Source: an uncultured Porphyromonadaceae bacterium (GTDB lineage Bacteria; Bacteroidota; Bacteroidia; Bacteroidales; Muribaculaceae). Taken from it: a stretch of DNA of 6,911 nt. The translations under genes and the position numbers were made by a program. Numbering within the stretch: the first letter of the stretch is position 1; each line of letters begins with the position of its first letter. The stretch lies in NCBI GenBank assembly GCA_902462525.1, contig CABQCA010000124.1, positions 1 through 6,911 on the forward strand, read 5' to 3'. Below, piece after piece: positions 1 through 4,300 of the stretch. Under the pieces are notes generated by a model that made no database searches, was not told where the DNA came from, and was given only the letters and a program-made list of their open reading frames with translations.

Positions 1-734
1 ACATAGCCATCGTCGGCGGCGAGCGCCTCGTCACCGTTCTCGCTCCCGACCTTAAGCAGGAGAGCAGCAACAGTCTGAGTTTTTCAGCCGATTTCTATCA
101 CCGCATAGGTAACGTTCAGACAAATCTGATGGTCGAAGGCTTCTACACCGACCTCCGAGATGTATTCGCACTCCGGCTCCTCGACCGTACCGATGCCGAG
201 GGCAACGCCGTGCAGGAACGATACAACGGCGGCGGCGCACGCGTCTTCGGTCTCAACGCCGAGCTGCGGTTAGTATGGCCAAAGTGGATGGTGCAAGGCG
301 GCATCACATGGCAGAACAGCCGCTACAAGCAACCCGAATACTGGAGCGAAGACCCCGCGGTAGCTCCGGTGAAGAAAATGTTTCGCACGCCCGATCTCTA
401 TGGATTTTTCAATGCCTCATACACTATAAACAAGCATTTTACAGCTTCGCTGTCAGGCACATACACCGGATCGATGCTTGTGCAGCACATGGCAGGGTCG
501 GGAACGCCTGTCGACAAAGCCGTCGATACGCCGAGTTTCTTCGATATGGGTGCCAAACTGAGCTATGAAGTGAAGATTTTCCAGACTGCCTGCCTTGAAT
601 TTTCGGGCGGCATTACCAATATTTTCAACAGCTATCAGAACGACTTCGACAAAGGCGATCTACGCGACTCAGGATATATCTACGGTCCTTCGATGCCCCG
701 CAGCATTCACGTAGGCTGCAAGTTGCACCTGTGA
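1..734 (+). CDS. TonB-dependent outer-membrane receptor, C-terminal part
   Basis: The reading frame is open from position 3 and ends at TGA 732-734, giving the last 243 residues; the plug and most of the barrel lie upstream of the window. The visible part alternates polar and hydrophobic residues as in beta-barrel strands, with aromatic girdle residues. It contains the stretch LKQESSNSLSFSADFYHR followed by VEGFYTDLRDVF, a pattern typical of Bacteroidota receptors of the FepA/BtuB-like class (LKPE...S.D.Y...EGFYTDL.DVF). It ends in YGPSMPRSIHVGCKLHL, close to the usual GP..PR...VG.K ending of that class and unlike SusC endings. Such receptors import siderophores, cobalamin or other ligands across the outer membrane using TonB/ExbBD energy. 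The ligand cannot be told from this fragment. The last residue is Leu rather than the usual aromatic. Family is confident; substrate is unknown. Confidence 0.9.
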   Translation, partial: IAIVGGERLVTVLAPDLKQESSNSLSFSADFYHRIGNVQTNLMVEGFYTDLRDVFALRLLDRTDAEGNAVQERYNGGGARVFGLNAELRLVWPKWMVQGGITWQNSRYKQPEYWSEDPAVAPVKKMFRTPDLYGFFNASYTINKHFTASLSGTYTGSMLVQHMAGSGTPVDKAVDTPSFFDMGAKLSYEVKIFQTACLEFSGGITNIFNSYQNDFDKGDLRDSGYIYGPSMPRSIHVGCKLHL

Positions 735-736
735 TG

Positions 737-779
737 TGATTTTTCCGGCCACGACGGTATTGAAAATCATGGCTTTTTT
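737..779 (+). terminator. Probable intrinsic terminator of the receptor gene
   Basis: Three bases after the receptor stop codon, TGATTTTT (737-744) pairs with GAAAATCA (762-769), one pair being a G-T wobble. An inner CCG/CGG pairing (745-747 with 755-757) leaves a four-base bulge at 758-761. After the stem comes TGGC and then six T (774-779). The layout fits a rho-independent terminator, though the stem is AT-rich and bulged, so the call is moderate. It overlaps the promoter of the next gene. Confidence 0.5.
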
Positions 780-789
780 AGTATATTTG
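760..789 (+). promoter_or_regulatory. Bacteroidota-type promoter for the thioesterase-dprA unit
   Basis: TATATTTG at 782-789 matches the Bacteroidota -7 consensus TAnnTTTG exactly. A TTG at 760-762 lies 19 bp upstream, within the known 19-21 bp spacing to the -33 element. Transcription would start about where the ATG at 794 lies, so the leader should be absent or only a few bases long. The -33 element sits in the right arm of the preceding terminator hairpin. Start site is inferred from the consensus only. Confidence 0.65.
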
Positions 790-793
790 CCGT

Positions 794-1204
794 ATGAACA
801 GCGAATATATTTTTGAGATGCCCATTAAGGTGCGCGACTACGAGGTCGACGCCGAAGGTATTGTAAACAACGCCAACTACCTGCACTATCTCGAGCACAC
901 ACGCCACGAATTCTGCGAGCAGGCAGGCCTTTCGTTCCGCGCCATGCGCGAACAGGGCCTCACACCGGTGGTATCGCGGGTGGAAATCAGATATATTCAT
1001 TCCCTCGGTCTGGGCGACAGCATGGTGAGCAAGCTTGCGCTGAGCCGCCGCGGACCGGTGTTCGTGTTCCGTCAGGACATCTTCACACCCGAAGGAGCGC
1101 CGGTAGTGCGTGCCACCGTCGACATAGCTTGCTATGAGAACGGACGTCTGTCGCGTGGTCACGCTTTGGCCGAGGCTTTCGCAAAATACCTGTCCGACGA
1201 ATGA
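794..1204 (+). CDS. Acyl-CoA thioesterase, hotdog fold (YbgC/4HBT-like)
   Basis: This 136-residue protein has the usual length of a single-hotdog thioesterase of the 4-hydroxybenzoyl-CoA thioesterase/YbgC/FadM group. These cytosolic enzymes hydrolyse acyl-CoA (some acyl-ACP) to free acid and thiol. Residues 13-34 carry the family signature: VRDYEVDAEGIVNN, then ANYLHYLEHTRHEF. D19 is in the catalytic Asp position, followed by G22, V24 and Y29. The position occupied by His in YbgC (D..G.V.H) is Asn26 here, as in FadM-like members, so the active-site subtype is the Asn form. Residues 60-115 supply the remaining strands (VVSRVEIRYIHSLGLGDSM, FRQDIFTPEG). The ATG lies four bases after a consensus -7 box, and I see no Shine-Dalgarno. 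Its TGA overlaps the dprA ATG (ATGA, 1201-1204), so the two are almost certainly co-transcribed and translationally coupled. Acyl substrate unknown. Confidence 0.9.
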   Translation: MNSEYIFEMPIKVRDYEVDAEGIVNNANYLHYLEHTRHEFCEQAGLSFRAMREQGLTPVVSRVEIRYIHSLGLGDSMVSKLALSRRGPVFVFRQDIFTPEGAPVVRATVDIACYENGRLSRGHALAEAFAKYLSDE

Positions 1205-2319
1205 CTCGCGAGGAACTCGTATACCGCATAGCCTTCGCCACCTACCGCAACATCAACCGCAATACGGCAGCACAGCTCGAAGCGAAGCAGGTGACGCCCG
1301 AAGTGTTTTTCAGCTTTCCGGCTGCTACACTTGCGAGCATCACACGCGTGCGCTCCGACTGTTTTGCCGACAACCGCCGGCATGAAGCTCTCGATGCGGC
1401 GCGCCGCGAGGCCGATTTCATAGAAGCAAACAACATAAGGGCCATCTACTACACCGACAGCGACTATCCGGCACGTCTGGCACAGTGCGAGGATGCTCCG
1501 GCAATGCTTTTTGTACTCGGCGACTGCCGCCCCGATGCAAGTCACGTTGTGTCGGTGGTAGGCACACGCCACTGCACGGCCTACGGCGTCGATTTCACAC
1601 GACATCTGATAGAAGACCTTGCCACAGCGCTCGACAGCATCGTGATAGTGAGCGGACTGGCCTATGGCATCGACATCGCCGCCCACCGTGCCGCTCTCGC
1701 AGCAGGAGTACCGACCGGTGCCGTCGTGGCCCACGGCCTGAACACCATCTATCCGGCCGATCACCGCGACTACGCACGGCGCATAATCGGAGATGGCGGC
1801 TTCATAGCCACCGAGTACCGCACATCGGAAATTATCCATCGCGGCAATTTTCTTGCCCGGAACCGTATCGTAGCCGGTATGAGCGACGCCACCGTAGTGG
1901 TGGAGAGCGATAACCGCGGAGGCGCCATGACAACGGCCTCGATTGCATCGGCCTACGGGCGCGATGTTTTCGCCGTTCCGGGACGCGTCACCGATTCGGC
2001 CAGCCGGGGGTGTAATGCCCTCATAGCGTGCCAGCAGGGCGCCATGGTTCGCGACGCCGGCGATATAATCGATATGATGGGCTGGAAAGCCCGGCCTAAA
2101 CCGGGTGAACAGCAGGAATTCAGCTTCGACCTCACCGCAGAGCAGCGCCGCATAGTCGATTTTATCCGCTCACACCCCGAAGCAGGCGTCAACGACATGT
2201 GTGTGGCACTTGAAATACCCTACTCACAGCTCTCGGCATTGCTTTTCGAAATGGAAATGGCCGATATTCTCATGTCGGTGCCCGGCAACAGATACGCCGT
2301 GATTTCCAGAACAATTTAA
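1201..2319 (+). CDS. dprA: DNA-processing protein DprA (Smf)
   Basis: The 372-residue protein is full length for DprA, which binds single-stranded DNA in the cytoplasm and loads RecA, best known in natural transformation. An N-terminal helical region (about 1-85, SAM/HhH-like) precedes the Rossmann-like core (about 95-295) with its hallmarks: VSVVGTRHCTAYG (117-129), SGLAYGIDIAAHRAAL (151-166), IYP (183-185), FLARNRIVAGMSDATVVVE (217-235), RGGAMTTA (239-246), GRDVFAVPG (253-261) and G-x-N-x-LI (270-275). The usual SGS before the TA helix is GGA here, a form I know from other Bacteroidales DprA. A C-terminal winged-helix domain (about 309-368, LTAEQRRIVDFIRSHPEAGV onward) is present. The start is the ATG overlapping the thioesterase stop; it begins with the expected helix and no earlier in-frame start is needed. 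All key motifs look intact. Whether this organism is naturally competent cannot be told from this window. Confidence 0.97.
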   Translation: MTREELVYRIAFATYRNINRNTAAQLEAKQVTPEVFFSFPAATLASITRVRSDCFADNRRHEALDAARREADFIEANNIRAIYYTDSDYPARLAQCEDAPAMLFVLGDCRPDASHVVSVVGTRHCTAYGVDFTRHLIEDLATALDSIVIVSGLAYGIDIAAHRAALAAGVPTGAVVAHGLNTIYPADHRDYARRIIGDGGFIATEYRTSEIIHRGNFLARNRIVAGMSDATVVVESDNRGGAMTTASIASAYGRDVFAVPGRVTDSASRGCNALIACQQGAMVRDAGDIIDMMGWKARPKPGEQQEFSFDLTAEQRRIVDFIRSHPEAGVNDMCVALEIPYSQLSALLFEMEMADILMSVPGNRYAVISRTI

Positions 2320-2342
2320 GGGCTCAGGACCTTATATATTTA
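2315..2342 (+). promoter_or_regulatory. Possible promoter for the nucleoside phosphorylase gene
   Basis: TATATTTA at 2335-2342 matches the Bacteroidota -7 element TAnnTTTG in all but the last base. TTTA at 2315-2318, overlapping the dprA stop codon, could be a weak -33 element at 16 bp, shorter than usual. If used, the leader would be roughly 15 nt. The 44-base gap is also short enough for readthrough from dprA, so this may only be an internal promoter. Confidence 0.4.
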
Positions 2343-2363
2343 AAATAACTGACATACAACACT

Positions 2364-3239
2364 ATGGGAAACAAAATCATTCCGGCTTCCGAGCTGATAA
2401 TCAACCCCGACGGCTCGGTATTTCACCTTCACCTGCTGCCCGAACAGCTTACCGACCGCATAATCCTCGTTGGCGACCCCGGCCGGGTCGACATGGTGGC
2501 CTCGTTCTTCGATACAAAGACGTTCGAGGTATCCTCGCGCGAATTCCACACCATCGGCGGCACATATAAAGGCAAACCTATAATGTGCCTCAGCCACGGC
2601 ATAGGCCCCGACAACATCGACATCGTAATCAACGAACTCGACGCCCTCGCAAACATCGACTTCAAAACCCGCGAGGTGCGCGATACACTTCGCCGCCTCA
2701 CCATGGTGCGCATCGGCACCTCGGGCGCCCTGCAGCCCGAACTGTCGCTCGGCACGCCTGTAATAGCCGAGAAATCGATAGGCTTCGACGGCGTGCTCAA
2801 CTACTACGCCGGACGCAACGAGGTGGCCGACCTCGGATTCGAGCGGGCCCTCTGCGAGCATACCGGCTGGAATCCTCTGTGGGCCAAACCATACATCGTG
2901 GACGCCGACAAAGAACTCGTCGACCTCATTGGCCGCGACGACATGGTGCGCGGCAACACCATTTCGGCTGTCGGCTTCTACGGTCCTCAGGGCCGCGAAC
3001 TGCGTCTGCCTCTGTCGAATCCCGATCTCAACCGACGCATTGAGGAATTCGAGTACGAAGGCCGCAGAATCACCAACTACGAAATGGAAAGCGCGCCCCT
3101 CGCCGGCCTCGGGCGCCTCATGGGGCACCGCTGCATGACTGTTTGCTCGATTATCGCCAACCGCTATAAAACAGAAGCCAACCCCAACTACAAGCAGGGC
3201 ATCCGCGATCTAATAGCCGTAGTCCTCGACCGAATATGA
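2364..3239 (+). CDS. Nucleoside phosphorylase, uridine phosphorylase type
   Basis: The 291-residue protein belongs to the PNP/UDP family, cytosolic enzymes that split a nucleoside with phosphate into free base and ribose-1-phosphate for salvage. Visible motifs are GDPGRV (37-42, phosphate loop), SREFHTIGG (58-66), SHGIGPDNIDIVINELDAL (77-95), RIGTSGALQP (116-125, phosphate Arg plus GTSG) and NYEMES (238-243, ribose-binding Glu-Met-Glu). GFYGPQGRE (204-212) aligns with FYPGQER of Escherichia coli uridine phosphorylase, placing Q209 and R211 at the two uracil-reading positions. This favours uridine (or uridine/deoxyuridine) over purine nucleosides. It is somewhat longer than the E. coli enzyme (about 253 residues), with an N-terminal extension and an insert near 145-200 (NYYAGRNEVADLGF and after). 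ATG 2364 follows an A-rich leader without Shine-Dalgarno. It lies 44 bp after dprA and ends at the strong terminator. Exact substrate range is inference. Confidence 0.9.
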   Translation: MGNKIIPASELIINPDGSVFHLHLLPEQLTDRIILVGDPGRVDMVASFFDTKTFEVSSREFHTIGGTYKGKPIMCLSHGIGPDNIDIVINELDALANIDFKTREVRDTLRRLTMVRIGTSGALQPELSLGTPVIAEKSIGFDGVLNYYAGRNEVADLGFERALCEHTGWNPLWAKPYIVDADKELVDLIGRDDMVRGNTISAVGFYGPQGRELRLPLSNPDLNRRIEEFEYEGRRITNYEMESAPLAGLGRLMGHRCMTVCSIIANRYKTEANPNYKQGIRDLIAVVLDRI

Positions 3240-3279
3240 ACCGGCCGGTCATCACTAAGTGGTGAAACGACAGCTGTCG
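3240..3279. repeat. Two perfect palindromes between phosphorylase stop and terminator
   Basis: ACCGGCCGGT (3240-3249, starting on the last base of the stop codon) and CGACAGCTGTCG (3268-3279) are perfect palindromes of 10 and 12 bp. A weaker TCAC/GTGA inverted pair (3252-3255 with 3262-3265) lies between them. They sit just before the strong terminator and could fold in the mRNA 3' end. No protein-binding site is recognised. Confidence 0.5.
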
Positions 3280-3285
3280 GAACAG

Positions 3286-3337
3286 AGACTGCACTCCAAA
3301 AGTCGTGCGTCTGACTTTTGGAGTGCAGTTTATTTTT
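3286..3337 (+). terminator. Strong intrinsic terminator after the phosphorylase gene
   Basis: ACTGCACTCCAAAAGTC (3288-3304) and GACTTTTGGAGTGCAGT (3313-3329) are perfect 17-bp reverse complements with an 8-base loop, extended by one G-T and one A-T pair. The right arm runs into TTATTTTT (3330-3337), a good U-tract for + strand transcription. The - strand side reads CTCTGTTCC, with no U-tract, so it should terminate mainly the thioesterase-dprA-phosphorylase unit. Confidence 0.92.
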
Positions 3338-3372
3338 ACAAATTCCCGTACTATATAACGAGAATACCGCGC

Positions 3373-3612
3373 TTAACGGACAAGGACTTTGCTTACGTTT
3401 ACAGCACCGTCAGCGGCGACAACTTTGACGAAGAAAAGACCATCGCCGAGAGTAAATGTTGCAGCTCCGGCTTTGGAAGCAATCTGCATGCCGGCAAGAT
3501 TATATACAGTTACATTATTCACCAGTCCGCTGACAGTGACAACATTTCCGTTTACCGATACGACTGTCGAGGCCTCAATGGCAGCAATGCCCGACTCAAC
3601 CGACTTTTCCAA
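3373..3612 (-). pseudogene. Orphan C-terminal domain of a secreted surface protein (gene remnant)
   Basis: A 79-codon frame on the - strand, from TTG 3612-3610 to TAA 3375-3373, reads like the C-terminal beta-sandwich/sorting-type domain that ends many secreted Bacteroidales proteins. It has a Ser/Glu-rich lead-in (ESGIAAIEAS), VSVNGNVVTVSG, the hallmark VTVYNLAGMQI (34-44), LGDGLFFVKV (55-64) and a short basic tail SKVLVR (74-79). Such domains are seen on type IX secretion cargo and other surface proteins. Here nothing precedes it: reading 5'-3' on the - strand, the in-frame codons just before the TTG are TAA and TGA, and 33 bases further up is the terminator of the DUF4293 gene. There is no ATG, signal peptide or passenger domain. 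I counted about 48% G+C, well below samples from neighbouring genes (62-68%). Most likely it is the stranded 3' end of a deleted gene. An expressed small protein from TTG is possible but less likely. The rest of the 3240-3721 convergent gap holds only terminators and palindromes. Confidence 0.6.
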
Positions 3613-3617
3613 TCATT

Positions 3618-3633
3618 ATATGTTCATACATAT
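3618..3633. repeat. Small AT-rich inverted repeat upstream of the orphan domain
   Basis: ATATGT (3618-3623) and ACATAT (3628-3633) form a perfect 6-bp inverted repeat around TCAT. It lies just upstream of the TTG of the orphan domain on the - strand. It may be chance in AT-rich DNA; I attach no function to it. Confidence 0.35.
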
Positions 3634-3645
3634 TTGCCTGGACAA

Positions 3646-3678
3646 TAAAAAAACGGACGTTTGTATTGTACGTCCGTT
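3646..3678 (-). terminator. Intrinsic terminator of the DUF4293 gene
   Basis: Read on the - strand, AACGGACGT (3678-3670) pairs perfectly with ACGTCCGTT (3660-3652) around a 9-base loop, followed by a run of T (3653-3647). It lies 43 bases after the DUF4293 stop codon, the right place to end the - strand unit. The opposite strand lacks a good U-tract. Confidence 0.88.
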
Positions 3679-3721
3679 GCATTTAAGGCTATAAAATGTG
3701 GCCCGAAGCCGACGACGACTT

Positions 3722-4144
3722 TCAGCGAAGGCGGTCGTAGCCGGTGAGAAGTTTGTGGTCCTTCTTCATGAAGCGATAAGCGAAGATGGCGCACACAAGT
3801 GCTACAAGCAGGAGAAGCACGCCTCCGGTCCAGATGAGGCTGGCGCCGGGATAGGCCGTGTAGAGCACAATTCCGCATGTCACAATAGAGGCGCAGATGA
3901 GGATTATCGACAGCATTGTCACCGTCATCTGTCGTTTCAGGTTCTTGAAAAGGAAAATCGACAGGAACAGCAGAACTGCGATTACGATATTTACCACCAG
4001 CATCACAGGTGCGTCGGCGATAAACACAGGCGTGGCCTCGGCGACACCTTCGGCGGCGTAGGTTGCCCACGGTGTGCAGCAGAAAATACCCATAAGCACA
4101 ACTGCGATAAGAAGTAAGAGCGTTTGCCAGCGTTGAATTACCAT
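3722..4144 (-). CDS. DUF4293 family integral membrane protein
   Basis: The 140-residue protein is nearly all membrane-spanning. Four hydrophobic segments lie at about 8-24, 45-66, 75-95 and 103-124, with a basic loop after the second (FKNLKRQ, 66-72) and a basic C-terminal tail. The start MVIQRWQTLLLLIAVVLMG matches the MIQRIQT-type N-terminus of DUF4293 proteins, and the end (YRFMKKDHKLLTGYDRLR) matches their A..AI..DE.LV...DRLR tail, so both diagnostic ends are present. The length agrees with the family, which I know only from Bacteroidota and which has no established function. The ATG is preceded by A-rich sequence (CTAAAAACATTAAACAATC), as expected for Bacteroidota starts without Shine-Dalgarno. 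It follows the TPR gene by 156 bp and ends just before its own terminator. The family call is from remembered motifs, not a search. Confidence 0.85.
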   Translation of the reverse strand: MVIQRWQTLLLLIAVVLMGIFCCTPWATYAAEGVAEATPVFIADAPVMLVVNIVIAVLLFLSIFLFKNLKRQMTVTMLSIILICASIVTCGIVLYTAYPGASLIWTGGVLLLLVALVCAIFAYRFMKKDHKLLTGYDRLR

Positions 4145-4160
4145 GATTGTTTAATGTTTT

Positions 4161-4212
4161 TAGTAAATTAGGAAATTAAGAGATTAGGAGGTTAGGCTGA
4201 CGGGGCTGACGG
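4161..4212 (-). repeat. Short tandem repeats in the leader of the DUF4293 gene
   Basis: On the + strand, four to five copies of a degenerate 8-base unit run in register from 4161: TAGTAAAT, TAGGAAAT, TAAGAGAT, TAGGAGGT, TAGGCTGA. They are followed by a perfect 9-base direct duplication GGCTGACGG (4195-4203 and 4204-4212) that shares its first bases with the last unit. Read on the gene's strand this is CCGTCAGCC twice, then CCTAAC/CCTAAT units. The block lies 17 bp before the DUF4293 ATG, in its leader or promoter region. The rest of the 4145-4300 spacer shows no gene and no clear terminator. A weak promoter-like GTTT ... 21 bp ... TAATAGTT lies on the - strand at about 4225-4260. Confidence 0.7.
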
Positions 4213-4300
4213 ATCAGGAGGGCTTTAAGGAACTATTATCTTAACTTTCTCGACTTTTTAAACAGACATTTCCTCGTACCCCTGTCATCGTAGCCCGCTG

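Noticed and set aside
2340..3128. A 262-codon open frame on the - strand opposite the nucleoside phosphorylase
   Set aside because: The + strand frame carries every PNP/UDP motif. The antisense product is low-complexity and family-less, as expected of a shadow frame.
3603..3635. Possible start of the orphan domain by +1 frameshift from an upstream ATG (MYEHIMIGKVG then stop)
   Set aside because: It needs a +1 shift at GGAAAAG with no stimulatory structure visible, and the short peptide has no signal-sequence features. A broken gene is simpler.
3259..3648. A 129-codon + strand frame across the convergent gap
   Set aside because: It begins before and runs straight through the perfect terminator stem-loop and antisense to the orphan domain. 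Its product shows no family pattern.
3698..4117. A 139-codon + strand frame opposite DUF4293
   Set aside because: The - strand product has four membrane helices and both DUF4293 end motifs; the + strand product is a charged, His/Lys-rich shadow.
4185..4196. TAGGAGGTTAGG on the + strand, resembling a Shine-Dalgarno sequence
   Set aside because: It faces away from the DUF4293 gene, no + strand gene follows, and it is part of the 8-base repeat block. Bacteroidota starts here do not use such sites.
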